Below the pieces are notes generated by a model, which searched no databases, was not told the DNA's origin, and worked only from the letters and a program-made list of their open reading frames with translations. The translations under genes were made by a program, and so were the position numbers. This document shows, piece after piece, positions 34,496 to 47,134 of a stretch of DNA of 64,000 bases. Source of the DNA: Dicyema japonicum (Eukaryota > Dicyemida > Rhombozoa > Dicyemidae); the NCBI GenBank assembly GCA_011109175.1, contig RDEW01000019.1, forward strand, positions 427,570 to 491,569. Direction: 5' to 3'. Each line of letters starts with the position of its first letter. The first letter of the stretch is position 1.

Positions 34496-35690
34496 ACCAT
34501 GTTAATTGTGTAAATTTAATTAAATTATTTTTTAATTTTATTTATTTAACCCAACACTTTATTTAATAAAATTAAAATTAATTATGACGACTGTAAATCA
34601 TGTAATAATTTTAATTTCTTGTGGTTACTAGTATATTCATCATTTTGGTATTTAATCCTTTAGATGTTTAATTTCATCATCTTATACCTTCCATTTGGCA
34701 TTTTGACACAGAAAAATTGTCAAGAAATAAATCAGGTGCAATCTCTGTATTATATATTAATTATTAAGATATTTGATTAATTGTACATTTTCTGGCCTAC
34801 AAGTTGATTCTAAAGTAATAGATTTACTAATTCAATACATCACATTTGAACATGGTTTCAATTTTTCTATTATACGATCGAAAGTGGCGTATTTGTATTA
34901 AATATTACTTATTATAGTTACTGTTCGGAAGAAAGTTTAAAATATGTAACCAATAATACTTTTCCATCTACTATTTATCACTTGTTATATATATTATTAA
35001 ATTAATAGGTATTTAAAACGATGCAATTCCCTCTTATACATCGCAATTGATTTTGCAGAAGATTTATCAGTACTTACAATATGTAAATTTTTTTAATTAA
35101 TGTAGTTTCTTTCCACAGAGAATAGAAGTTATTCAAGAATTTAGAGTTGGTTCCAATATGCTGAATTAAATAAGTATTTTTAATAATAATTAGTGTGACT
35201 GTTTGCAGGGATTCATTCGGTGATGCAGAGGCGTATGATATTATATTTATCATAGGTATGCAGTAGATATACATGATCAAACATGATTCTCCAAACTAAT
35301 TACTTGTATAGGTTAGAAAGTAATAAATTTAGAGCAAACAGCAAGCAGACAAGTGAAACATGTAATTAATAATGTTATTTCAGACTGCAGTGCCATTGCG
35401 AACAAGTACAATGTACTTGGCTTTTGCGGAGTTACTAACATTTTACTAACTTAATTGGTTCTTTTATCGGGAATAAAAATTGATGTTAATTAATTCAAAT
35501 TTATTATGACTTAAATAATTTCCTGGTTGGCCAACTGAATCACACATCTTTACTTTTGACTCGGAAAGAATAATTTTATTTTAAAAAAACGAGAAGGAAA
35601 TGAATCGATTATGATTGGTTTTAAGAACGGATAGGCTTCCTTAGATTTATGAATGACGTGAGCATTATCCCAATTAATTTATTTAGTTTT

Positions 35691-37910
35691 GATCCCTGTC
35701 GACATAATTTTCGCTGTGTTCTTTCTCAAGATATTCAAGGAGATCAATTATATGAACACAATTGCCTTTAAGAGAGTCAAGCGTACAAATTTCTGAAAAT
35801 ATTCCTCGTCGGAGTATTTAAATGTTTGACATGCATATACCACCGTCTGGTTTATTTTATATAATCTTCGGACACTTTATCTTCCAATAGTCTTTCCAAA
35901 AATAGGGATTTTTACATAAATCTTAGCACCCTCAGCCTTTCATATACGGTCCGTTTATTATTTCCATTATTAGACATGAAAACCCTATAGTAACTCTAAT
36001 CTAAATGAGATATGTTGAACCTCAAGAAAACTAGAGTTTTGGACATTTCCAAATAGACAAATAGAGTAGGCGATACTAGAAATACTCCGGGTTTGTTCTC
36101 AACATAATAATAAAAATGATTTGGGTCATTGATGTAAAAATTAGAAAGCCACGTGAATCAGACAATAATTATAAACGCCGTCCATCCTGATTTGTCTTCG
36201 AAAACCAGAACTACTATTCTTCGAATCAAGGTTGCTATTAAGAAGGTATATGGATTCTTGTTCTAGAACTCAGAGATATCTGGAGAACAAATTTCAAGAT
36301 TCTTGTAGTATAGACCTCCAACAGTAATCCATGTTCGTGCGAAACAAACGTCCATGCTTACAAAATCACACAATAAACGACAAAGGACTTTTTGGATTAC
36401 GAATTCTGAGGCATTCGCGGTAGAAAATATCCGTTCCCCTGCAGAAACTGCTCAAGCCTTCTATAAAACGTCCACGGAATTGTATCCCGTCAATTTATTA
36501 CACTCTGATTTCTTTATTTCATCTCATTGACCACCAAGATGTCGATCTGGGTCCCCTAGAAAGTAATGCTAGTTCATTATGCCTTTTACTTTGGGATCAA
36601 GCATTCACTAGCACTATTTTTTATCCTTGTTTCAACAATTTGGTTACCTTGCTTCATCTGCTTCTTCAAAACCACCATTACTATCTCTATTAAATCCACC
36701 TGTGCATTCGCGGACAGATAGTTAAGCTGTGACATAATCTTTGATATTTCAGAATAGATGTCCATACCTTGAAGTTTTTAAAACCCTTCCAAAACAGAGG
36801 GAGAAATCAAATGATTCTATTTTGTGCCAGCCTGGCATGGGATCCAAGTAATAACATGACGCCAATAGAATTGGAGGAGAAGGAAAAGACAAAACAACAA
36901 AAAACATGTAATTTCGTTTGACCATTTTCCGTCTTCTATCTCCAGATCAACTATGCCATATGGAGAGGTATACTGCAGACTCTTCACCCGATCTCTGACG
37001 ATTACGATGGGAGTCGAAGATTAATTTTATCAACAACTGTCAGGAGTTCAAAGAGGTTATATATACTGCTCACTTTCTTGACTCTAAAATATTTTAATTA
37101 ATATTTATTACTTTAGCAAATCACGAAAAACAGAGGAGTCTAAAACAGAGATAGGCCCAAGCATTTGCAGGACTTGCGGCATGAGGCCAACTAACTCCCT
37201 CTGTAACATTCCTAGCTAATAAAGATGTTAAAGTTAAATTATTATAGGAGTTGAGTTTTCCTGTTCAATTTTAGCATTCATAGTTTCAAGCAATCCGACT
37301 CATTTCAATCAGTCGTATACACGAGAATGTCTAAGAATTATTAGCAACAATAGAGTACACGGAGTGTGTCTTGAGTATTTAAGTCTTCTTCAATTCTATA
37401 TTGACGACACAGGTATAAATGTATGCATTTAACCACCTTATCTTTCCAGGTAGTCGCCGTTTAACATATAGTCACACTTTTCCGTAAAGTTTCAAACAAC
37501 CCAATTAAAGCATGTTCATTTACGGCCGAGTCCAATCTTGTATTCCCCACGGGTGTCGATCATTTTTTACACCATCATATTTTGATTTCAATTGGTTTTC
37601 AAAAAATGTTCCATTTTTATCCTCTAACAAACAAAGGAATGAGTTCCATCAATTTTTTAAGTAACTAGCTTCAGATCCCAAGGATAAGCACATTATTAAA
37701 TGATTTTTGACGTTTCCTTAAGTTCCGGCAACTTCAAAAAAATTAAAAAAAAGTGGAGTCACCATGCAGTATCCCTTTTTACATCATGATTTTTTTTCTT
37801 GTCAGCTAAAGTTTCCATTTCGTGACCAAATATTTAATTCACAAAGCTAGAATCATGAAAGGGAGTGCAAGCTTATCGAGCAATAAGGAATGATTGGTGA
37901 TTCAAAAAAA
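35691..37910. other. Region without a recognisable gene
   Basis: No frame above background and no family resemblance. Tiny-intron genes cannot be excluded by eye. Confidence 0.4.
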
Positions 37911-38046
37911 AGTAAACTCTCTAAAGTGTGCCACTCTTAAATTTGTCAATTCTGAAATTTGCCATTTTTATTGATTTTTTCTATTTTTCAATGATATTTG
38001 CCAATTCTGAAATTTGCTAACATTTAAAAAAAATTATTTTTGAATT
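37911..38046 (-). mobile_element. MITE, inverted partial copy
   Basis: The reverse complement matches the right part of the 13071-13388 MITE: 'agtaaactctct' end, then 'gccactcttaaatttg' and two 'aattctgaaatttgcca' blocks, more than 90% alike by eye. The left half of the element is absent. Confidence 0.72.
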
Positions 38047-38284
38047 AAGATACCAGTAAAGAGTACAAGCCATATAGAATGATTTTAATAAAAGTCCCCA
38101 TTTTTACTTTTCATCTTATTTATTCCGGCTTTAAAGCATAAAATATAGGGTTTCCAGAGCATTAACGTAACTTTTTCAATCAATAGCGTAACTATTTTTA
38201 AGGATAAAAAACAAAAAAATTATTTACTGAACCACCGAAGCACTTTACTGAAAAATTCAGAACAATCATTTTAGTTAATACTTT

Positions 38285-38462
38285 CCATGTTCAGCCCATT
38301 GCTCTTGAGACAAGTGGAGTCTTCGGGTCTAGACGGTCACTTTTCTTAGATCGCTTGGGTCTGTGATCTCTATAGTCAGCAACAAATGTTGTTCCAAAGG
38401 ATTTCTCTGGCAGATGTCAGGACGAACAGCAAATCCATTATTACAGCTGGATTAATTTGATT
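38285..38462 (+). mobile_element. R2-like REL-LINE C-terminal tail
   Basis: The reading FHVQPIALETSGVFGSR and FLRSLGSVISIVSN follows the 18.86 kb copy almost residue for residue. A second frame then gives RISLADVRTNSKSIITAG, the family C-terminus. It is only the last 60 or so codons. Confidence 0.75.
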
Positions 38463-39085
38463 GTCTTGCTTTCGTAATAATTTTTTTAGCATTTAATTTT
38501 TTTTAATTAGTCAATAATTTTTTTCATTTTCATCCACTCCTCTGGAAATATAATTTTTCCATGTGCTGAATACATTCTTAATTGTATTGAGAAATGATGA
38601 GTAAATATAAACATTTAGGTTTTCTGTTTCTATAAATTCTTTAATATCCATATAATGATGAATTCTGGCATTACCAAAAATCTAAATTACTATAAAATTC
38701 AGAACTAAGATTTTTTAAGAACTCCAGAAAATCTTAAAATCCTCTCCGTTAACAGGTCTTTAGTTTTATATGGTAAGTTAAGTATACCATATTTAGTCAT
38801 TGATGCAAAATGACTGAAATTTCTGTTTCTGATGGTCCCTTCAAGAATGTAGGCAGAGATCCTGAAACATCTCTTAAACGTCCAGGCCTTAATTATTATT
38901 CGAATTCATCAATAAATACGAATATGTTGTTTCGACTCTGTGGTTAGTTTGGTCCTACTGTCACCCCTGCAAGAAGTTGCTGTGAATACACCCTGTTTTG
39001 TAAATTTTAAAACAATTGTTTTTGAAATATTAACATACGTGAAATGGTTGCATTGTCACAATTGTAATTGACTTTATTATAATTA
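38463..39085. other. Unassigned AT-rich spacer
   Basis: I see nothing recognisable. Confidence 0.4.
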
Positions 39086-39200
39086 GCACTTTTACGAGAG
39101 CCATAACATTTATATCTCCTAATGTGCAGCAAAAATAAAAGAGAAAGATTTAGCTTGTTCCAGGCTTTTCCTGACTTTATTGACATCAAAAATTCAAAAT
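39086..39200 (-). mobile_element. RTE-clade LINE 3' end
   Basis: The plus strand 'agcacttttacgagagccataacattt' with the downstream 'gcttgttccaggcttttcctgac' aligns with 21352-21440, the 3' end of the RTE copy. Only the last codons and the tail remain. Confidence 0.65.
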
Positions 39201-40464
39201 TTTGACATTGAAACAAGTTTTGTAAACTTTACTGTTCAACTTATGCAAGGAAAATCATATTCGACTAAGCTGTAGTGAAATAGTGACCTTATCGATTCTA
39301 GAGTCGGTAGATGGAGTGTGAAAATATATTTTACAGTGAAACACTATTAAAAATAGACACGTTAGTAATTTATTCAAATACTATAAAAATTAATAATTAA
39401 AAATCAATATAAATTTTATTTTTTTATTTTTAAACAATTTTAAATAACATGTCAATTTTTGACTTTATTGACAAAAATCTATCATTGTGATAGATAGGGT
39501 GATTGTGATAGACGTTAGTTTAGCCTTTTTTATTTACTCCACATAAATTATGTTCTTCGATTTAATCTTGAAGACTTTGTGGATTGAAAACATCCTTTCA
39601 AAGTTCAATCGGTTCTTTGTGATTGCTGCCGAATAGGCACCTGGCTTCTCTTGGGAGGAATGGCTACATGAAACCTCCTAGGAGTTTAAGAAGCTATGAG
39701 ATGAACTATTAAATGAATATAGTAAATGTAGTTAACATATTAGCCGACATATATATGTTAGTGCATTAATTTGTTATCCGACGAATAAAGGCTCTGAATC
39801 ATAGTCATAGTATGATCTTTTCCTTTCTTTAAATCCAATTTGATTATGTTCATGTGTGTCACCTTGTTTGTCAATTTGCTCGAACTTATATAATTAAAAT
39901 ATGTACAACCGCCTGTAATGAAAATTTGGCTAATAAAAATAAACAAAAAAGTATCAAATAAATCATCATTAATTATCCACAAATCGTTCAAATTTATATT
40001 ACAATTAACAACACCTGTTTTATCCCATTTGTCATCTAATTACTGGTGACCTTAAATCACTACACTTGTCGCGAAGAACATAATACTTATAGCTCCCCAT
40101 GTTCATCATTTATAACCTAGAAATTCGTGCTTTGAGTCATCATCAATAAATATATAACCCCCAGTCATGCGTTTGATAATTAAAAGTAAGAGATTTCATT
40201 AATCAACGATAAATCGAAATAAATAAGCATGTTTCAATCGAATTTGAATTTGATGTTTCCTTATTATAGACTAGGTGAGCAGTGCGTTTCACTCACAGCT
40301 ATCTAACTCCTGAAAGGGGTTTACTTTTCGCTTTACTTACTGTCATCTAATTCTAATGGAAAAAGCTTAATTTTATTTAATTTTATAGGAATATGTTTTG
40401 TTTGCTGTCAACACAGAGTTTTAGTATGTAGATCAAAATTAGTATTTTATTATATAGATAATAT
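39201..40464. other. Region without a recognisable gene
   Basis: A 77-codon minus-strand frame at 39758-39991 starts with a hydrophobic stretch (LFIFISQIFI) but matches no family. Otherwise AT-rich. Confidence 0.35.
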
Positions 40465-40885
40465 AATTAGTCAGGAAGATTCTACACTGCACTACCCGAA
40501 TTCTCAATTGACCAAAACATAATCCACGTACGAGTAGCCTGGAATGCCAACAACCTCCCCTGCCTACTTCACAAGACTGCCAGCGAATTCTGTACAATTT
40601 ATTGTGCTGGAAATCATTTGGACTCCTACTGGAAATCGGCCAATCAGCACCGAGGCGTTTGTTTCCCCTGAAAGCGGAGTTTGGCTAAACGCTATCCCCA
40701 ATGGAGTTCTGGACACATTAGGTTATGAGAAGTGACGGGAAACGACCGGACGGGATAACCAATATGAATATTTTTATTATGTTTCTTTATTTTGATTATT
40801 ACAGATGGCTTATTGGGCGCATTTCCTTAAAAATCATCAGGGGAAACGCGTTTTCAATTCTAAGAGCGATAAATATTTACTGAAA
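40465..40885 (+). mobile_element. R2-like REL-LINE, double internal deletion
   Basis: 40470-40720 follows 14617-14880 closely at nucleotide level (including 'ttattgtgctggaaatcatttggactcctactgg', interrupted here). It then jumps to 'gaagtgacgggaaacgaccgg', which corresponds to about 15107. After AT-rich sequence the C-terminus LIGRISLKIIRGNAFSILRA ends with a stop at about 40880 and resembles the 24.5 kb subfamily. The CCHC and most of the endonuclease are deleted. Confidence 0.8.
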
Positions 40886-43800
40886 AAAACTTTTTGTGCT
40901 TGTTAAGTTTTTTTGTTGTAAATAAATAACTTTGCTAATTTATTTGTGTAAAATACAAAAATAATGAGCTGGATATTACATTTTAAATGAATAACTAATC
41001 AGAACCAGCAAAATAATTTTTCTTCCGATTCTGCCAAGAACAAGGGAATCCACGATGTTCATCTTTGACATTATCAGAAAATGAACGACCTATTATCAGA
41101 CATCCGTCCACCATAAACCTGTGCATGTAGAAGATCAGACACTTTAGCAAATCAGTGTGGGTACCTAAATGAGCACATGATGATAATGATGATAAGGAAA
41201 CCTGGATCACCTAATTAATAGTCCTGATGAGGAAAGAATAATCTTCGTTATGTTTCTCAATTATCCAATAAGTTTTGTTACTAACTAATTAATTCTATCC
41301 AGTTTCCATTACGCTCCCAGAGATCATTCAGATTCACCTAGCGTGGATTAGAAATCGTAACGGAGCTGGACAGGTTCAGAAAACAAAAATGAAAATACCA
41401 CCAAGCTCCAATTTAAATTTTTAAATAAATTTTATTAAAAATATTTTAAAATAATTTAAATGAATTAATTATTGAATAATTTAAAATAAATTCAAATGTA
41501 AATCATTTCACAATTTGAATAAATTGTGCTTAAATGATTTACTTTTTAATTTTCCTAATAATTTATTTTTCATTCCGACGGAAAGACTTGAGACTACAGC
41601 CTTCATCAGAAAGCCCTTTCCTTGTAACCCATCTTTCAGAAGAGTCAACAAAAAACAACGAAATCGATTTCCATTGTTTCTGCTATATACTGCGAACTAA
41701 GTTGGAAAGGAAGTTGCTCATGCTGAGGAATGTCGAACGTCTCTGCCGAAGAACACCTTAAAAAGAGTATTTGCAGAAGTTGGGAAAGGTGACTGGTATA
41801 CCAGTCATAAAGTCTGTAAATTATTAAAAGACTATGTCAACTAATTAACTCTGGTGGTGGTCTTGGGTGTTAAATAAATTCTTTTTTTCAAATATTTTGA
41901 TTTGTTCAATCATGTTAATTACACAAAATGGAGATTACAGGTCAACTAACAGTAGTACATATCCAAATTGGGAGTCACTTTAAATAAGTTTCTATTAGTG
42001 TGAATATTATTATATCGACAATTAAGTACTATTTGACCTATTTGTATAATTTAAAATTAATACTCCATAATCCTCAGTTTTTACATTTTAAAGACATCTC
42101 GGTAATATTAACTTTCCAATAACCAACGGTTTTAATTTTTCACCTTTAATACTAACATAAAATGTCTAACATTTTTTATTACCGACAATTTTCATCTTTA
42201 GTGACGAATTGGTATTTTTTGAATTCTTTTTAAAAGGCAAGCTTCATCACAATTAAAAAAAATTTTCATATTAAACAAGTTCCAAAATTTGTCATAGTTT
42301 TTGTAAATTTTTTTTATTGAATTTTAGTTGCTGGAATTCTTTTAACCAGAAATTGTTTTAAAAGATAATTCACGACGGTTCTTAAAACGGTCGAGCCAAT
42401 CATTTGAGTTTTTGAAATTTTTAAAATTAATCCGAGTTTTGATATTTCTGTAAATGTTTTCAATTAAATATCTGGAAACTGAATCAAATCTTTGTCTAAT
42501 CTCCATTTTATTCTAGATGCTGTTCCTTACCAAACTTACATCTTAGATATTTCCTTTTCGGACATTCAACAGGAATATTACTGACCCCACAAAAACCTGT
42601 TAAATCTAAAACCCTTGTATATTTCTGTGCCAGATATCAAGTTCGGCAGACAAATACTCATCGCCGACTCAAAGTTGTTTTAGACACGGGAGATCAACTG
42701 TTGATCTCGTTTGGAGTCATCGTTGACTTACGGCTAAATGTTAAGGCGCAGAAAAGTGATGTACATTTTGGAAGTTGATGATAATTAAAAATTAACAATG
42801 AAAAAACTGATCTGACATCGATGCTTGATGAAAAATGGAGATTCATTTAAAAAATTCGGCTTGCTTCTGGAAAATGCTGAGGATATCGTTCGCAGAAAAA
42901 TATTTGTGGGAAAATGAAAACAGCGGACAATCTCGATAAATTTCTGAAGCGTGAGGATTTACTAACAAAAATCATTTTGTCCTGATGATATCTTTCATGA
43001 GGTTGAAAATATAGAAAGCAGATGAAGATCGTATAAAAAGTCATATTTATTATTTATAGACAAAAATAAAATTATTTGATATTTTTAAGTTTGGAAAAAT
43101 CGATCAAGGCCAACCAATGGACCGTGACATATTATAAAGCCTTTTCACCAGAGACATACTATTTATAGCTCAGCATAGAAAGACACATACTTTTAGAGTA
43201 AAAAACAATTATGCTAACAAATCGTTGAAAGAGAGGAGGGAACAAGAAATGTTCTAACTTCATTTTTTCCTTTTTGTAAGACCTAGAAGTTCCGTAGTGA
43301 AACATTCACTGATGACATTGTCACTTGCTAAACCAAGGCAATATATAATTTTGAAAAGGAGTATACACCATCGAGATTCAAATCCAGGACTATCAGAGAT
43401 TTGTTAAGCACATATGAGACTGCTATCCCGAGTGAGACAAATAAATGATAAATACATTACATTATTCACATAGTCTCGCAGTTAATAATGGCCTTCGCTC
43501 CCATTAAGATTGATTTTTTTACTATGCCGGTGAATCAAATCGATTTGTTCTGCCGAATTGAATCTTTTCTGAAATTAATAAGCAAATTAACTATCTCATC
43601 CAAAAACACAAGAGAAAAAATTCGCTTTTAATTTATATTCAACCCTCAGAAAGATTCACTCAAGACAGATGTTCTCACCAGTCTGCGATACCACTGGTCT
43701 CTCTTAGAACACATATGTGATGTGCCTACGAGACTAAGCTAACTTACGTTTCACTATGAAAAGATCGACCGTCTTCTTATTACCTAAAGGCCTCCGCTCT

Positions 43801-44123
43801 TAAGTCGGCAACTTCTTTAGTAATCTACAATCCATAAATGCAAACTTGTCCTAACTGACTAAGGAAATCCCGTTTCGGGTAAAGACGGCTACTTTCTTTC
43901 CTTTATGACCGTCATGGACTATTATGTCTACACACTCAAATTACAGACACCTACCTAATGACTTTCCCCAATTACCTAATGTATACTCAAGACTATTAAT
44001 TTTAACAATTATCACATTGAAACTGACAATTCTAATTGTAAGTGAAAAACCAAAGTCGATGTTTCTAAGTTGTTTCTTTGAATATGGAAAACATATTTGT
44101 ACTTAATATTATTCTAATTTTTT
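40886..44123. other. Region without a recognisable gene, a few weak frames
   Basis: Frames at 40995-41210 (-, 71 codons) and 41534-41761 (+, 75 codons) look moderately coding but match nothing. At about 42650-42774 (+) a reading RLKVVLDTGDQLLISFG contains the DTG triad of retroviral-type aspartic proteases. It is too short to call. Confidence 0.35.
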
Positions 44124-44354
44124 TTATAAAAGACAATTATTTGACACAGAAACAAATGATAATTGAGGAAGCCTGCTGCGTGGATCGCGAACGAATTCTC
44201 TCGGAGTATGGTCATTCAAATCTTTTGTCTCATCGAGAACCATTCTAGTTGATCTCTTTTTTCTGGAAAGCATTCCTTCGAGCTCGCGCAAAATTCTAAT
44301 TAGAAAAAAATCGAATTCCACAGATAAGTTTATTGTTTTCGACATACTCATCAT
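44124..44354 (-). CDS. Hypothetical 76-codon open frame
   Basis: A charged peptide (RILRELEGMLSRKKRST, LDETKDLNDHTPREF) lies just beyond the 3' end of the adjacent LINE on the same strand. I do not recognise it. It may be host sequence at the insertion site or an unrelated relic. Confidence 0.3.
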   Translation of the reverse strand: MMSMSKTINLSVEFDFFLIRILRELEGMLSRKKRSTRMVLDETKDLNDHTPREFVRDPRSRLPQLSFVSVSNNCLL

Positions 44355-44374
44355 TGTATTTGTTTCTGCTGGGA

Positions 44375-44901
44375 CACAACTGGGAAAAGCTTCTTTAAAT
44401 TAAATTTATTGAACCAGAAAACCACCGTCATATTTCTAAAATAAACAAAATTCAGGTGATCCCTGCCTCTCTCAACAGTCTTTGCATCTTTTCTAAGAGT
44501 TTCGACTGCGTTTTTGCGCATTTCCGACATGAACGGGGTCCGCATACTCGAGTCGCCTCTATCATATTTTCAAGGTTACTGGGAAGAATTTCCACATGGA
44601 AAGATTTCCTTAGTAGGTTTGCTGTCTTCACTTGAATGTTGCAGATCTTGTCTAAATTCGTTGCGGCAAGGTTAGATCCCCAGACATTACATGCGTATGT
44701 TATTGGACAGTCGATGAAATGTTTGTATATGAATCCAGTCCACTTAGATTTTTTTTGTCTCCTAGGTTTTTTCAAGAACGCCTTCAGGAAGTTGATTTTC
44801 TTCGTACAAGTCAATAACATATTTTCGACATGTTTTGTAAAAGTTAAGAAGGTGTCAAAGGTAACTCTTAGGATTTTCTGGAATTTGTTTTGCGGGATCA
44901 A
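44375..44901 (-). mobile_element. Jockey/CR1/Ingi-type LINE C-terminus and 3' UTR
   Basis: The 150-codon frame contains KILRVTFDTFLTFTKHVE (family LGVTFDxxLTFxxH), KKINFLKAFL, YKHFIDCPITYACNVWGSN, the end of the RT thumb/connection, and a short basic cysteine-containing C-terminus that ends MQRLLREAGIT. The 3' UTR that follows ('gggatcacctgaattttg' to 'ggttcaataaatttaattt') is also found at the 3' ends of the SINE-like repeats at 54.0 and 60.7 kb. No RT palm is present, so the copy is 5'-truncated. Its upstream neighbour is the R2/R4-like element. Confidence 0.83.
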
Positions 44902-44914
44902 ACCAGCGTGTCAA

Positions 44915-47134
44915 ATTCGTATGGTTCAATATTAATTAATCCTATATAATAGTTAGGGACATTGCGTATTCATTTATTGCGCGAAATAAGTTCACAATTT
45001 AACTTTGTTTTTGAAAGCATGGTCATTCTCTTCTTAACATTTTCAAGTATGGACTCCATAACTTTGCTTTTAAGAACATTACTTCCCTCATCTTCAAAAA
45101 CACACAAATATCGATATCTACTGACTCCTTCCAGAGTCTCACAACATGATAACGATTAACATTAGAAAGTGACTTTTCCGAATTCATCTCCAAGCCGGCA
45201 ACATAAAAGAAATCGCGAACAACTTTCATCATTTTAATAACAGTATCTTCTTTTAGCCCAAATATCTTTAGGTCATCAATGAATAACAAATGATTTGTAG
45301 AATAAGTCAGTGTATTAGGATCCTCCTGATTAATTTGGAGTCTTGGGAACATAAAGTTAAGGGTCCTGCTCAAGGGTTCCATTACCATAACAAATAGTTG
45401 AGGGGATAATGAATCTCCTTGCAAAATTCCCCGTCCCAGTTTTACAGAACCAATTCTTCTTCCATCTAAGTGGAGATTTACAGTCCACTTCTTGACTATG
45501 GTCTTTACAAAGTTTACAATCCAACGGGGTATTCCTGAGCAGTCCAATACATGAAAATAAAAATTCATGGTCAACAGAATCAAAGGCCTTCTTCACATCC
45601 ACCCAAGCAGAATAAAGGGCGTTTCCATACTCCTTATTTAAGCATTGATTAATAAAGGCCTGTTCCTTAGCGCCCTGACAATGTTTCTTCGTTCCCAGCT
45701 GATTGTCAGATAATAGCCCAAACTAATCCACAAAATCTGAGAGTTTGGAATTAACACATTTGGTAATAAGTTTATATAAAGTTGGCATAACACGTGATAG
45801 GACGTAAGTCATTAGGAGTTTCACAATCATCCTTTTTAGGAATTAAATAGGTTACTCCAGTATAAAACCAACTTTCAGGCATATATTCCCCATTAATAAT
45901 TCGGTTAATCTCAAGTACATAAAAAGCCATGTAAAGATTACATTTTCTTAATAAAGAAGTTATATTGAGCCATCGCATCCACACGCCTTCCAATCAGGGA
46001 GCCATTTAATAACATCCAGGATAAACTCATTTGTGAACTCTGGCAACATGCCTTCAATACCAGTATTTACTTTACCCACACTGTCATATGGCACGTTCAT
46101 CTCTTTTCTTTTTAGACCACACTTTTTCCCAAACGCAACCTCCCCCTTTTGGGCCCTTTTGTATCCATAGGCACAAAGAACATCCATAACCTTTTGTTTT
46201 TCATACACAGGGAGAGCTTGTCTGGAAAAGCTATTGACAAGTTCTAGTTCTCCCATCAGCTTTGAGTTTTTCTTTTAAGTGTTCTCCAACCACGTACTTT
46301 GCGGTTTAACCTTCGCAGTTAAAGTCATATAAGCACACTGTGCAGCATATAGAATATCAGTAATTTGATTGATATCTTGAGGCGGATTATCTTTCGTAAT
46401 ATAATATATTGCAGAATTTAGTCCCGACAAAACATTAACTCTGACATACTTTCTCTGAATTTTGGGTGTTGGTTTTCGAGTATCCCTCGGAATTGACTTG
46501 ATTTTCTCAATTTGTACTTTTAGTTCCTCAAGGCAATTTCTGAAGGTGGAAATTTCCACATTAGTATTATTTTGCACTTTGAAACAGTCGCCTCCTTTTA
46601 CATTGTTATTCCGATTTTCAGGTTTCAGCATCTTTTTTAGTTGACATAGACTGGAACTCTTGGAGTACTTTTCATTGAACTTTTTGAGTACGAGGTTCCA
46701 GCCACCTCTAGGTATCCTTCCAAATCTTTGTTTCGTGGCAAGAAAAAATCTGAGATACCCACTCAGCTTCAGAGACACAGTGGACCTCTTCAATAATGGC
46801 AGATAATGAATGCAAGTTGGTTTTGGCACAATATTCCCAGCGATGTTGATATTAGTTCTTGTGACATTATCCAGCCCCACAGACGACGGTCCTGCTTCTA
46901 CTAAACTATCTTCTTTATTTGATTTTGCCGGAAGGCCCATAGGATTCGATTTCTCGTATGATTAGAAACGGACATGTTAACACCACAACAAATTAATAAA
47001 TTATTTGGAACAATATTCAATTGTTTTTTATTTGTGGATATATTTATTCGTGAAGAGTGTTTCCCTGTGTTTGTTCACAAAAAATTGTTTCTTGCAGGTT
47101 ACGGGTAACTCACATAATTTACACAAAAGCATTC
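44915..47134 (-). mobile_element. R2/R4-like LINE: zinc finger, Myb-like domain and RT, degenerate
   Basis: From the 5' side: a CxxC zinc finger (LLCKLCELPVTCKKQF then NKHRETLF) at about 47055-47135; a Myb-like DNA-binding helix (RGGWNLVLKKFNEKYSKSSS) at about 46710-46640; the RT approach WFYTGVTYLIPKKDD and RPITCYANF; motif A WVDVKKAFDSVDHEF; motif B GILQGDSLSPQLF; motif C FIDDLKIF; GLEMNSEKS; and NYYIGLINIEPYEF near 44960. The frame from 46940 to 45960 is kept across one stop at 46275. Frame shifts follow near 45990, 45750-45600 and 45583. The catalytic DD is intact. No C-terminal endonuclease is visible before the next element begins at about 44910. Confidence 0.85.

Larger units (their letters stand above)
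33098..35690. repeat. Large dispersed direct repeat, copy 2 (about 2.59 kb)
   Basis: This aligns in the same orientation with 6711-9265. Near 33241 it has about 27 bp that copy 1 lacks, which in translation extend the endonuclease relic, so copy 1 carries the deletion there. Both copies keep the duplicated 'cagtactcttgtct' motif (34078-34125 here) and the tandem array. The divergence shows that the duplication is old. The element class beyond the LINE relic is unknown. Confidence 0.85.

Noticed and set aside
43365-43400. tRNA T-arm-like word 'gagattcaaatccaggac'
   Set aside because: No D-arm, anticodon arm or acceptor pairing could be placed upstream.
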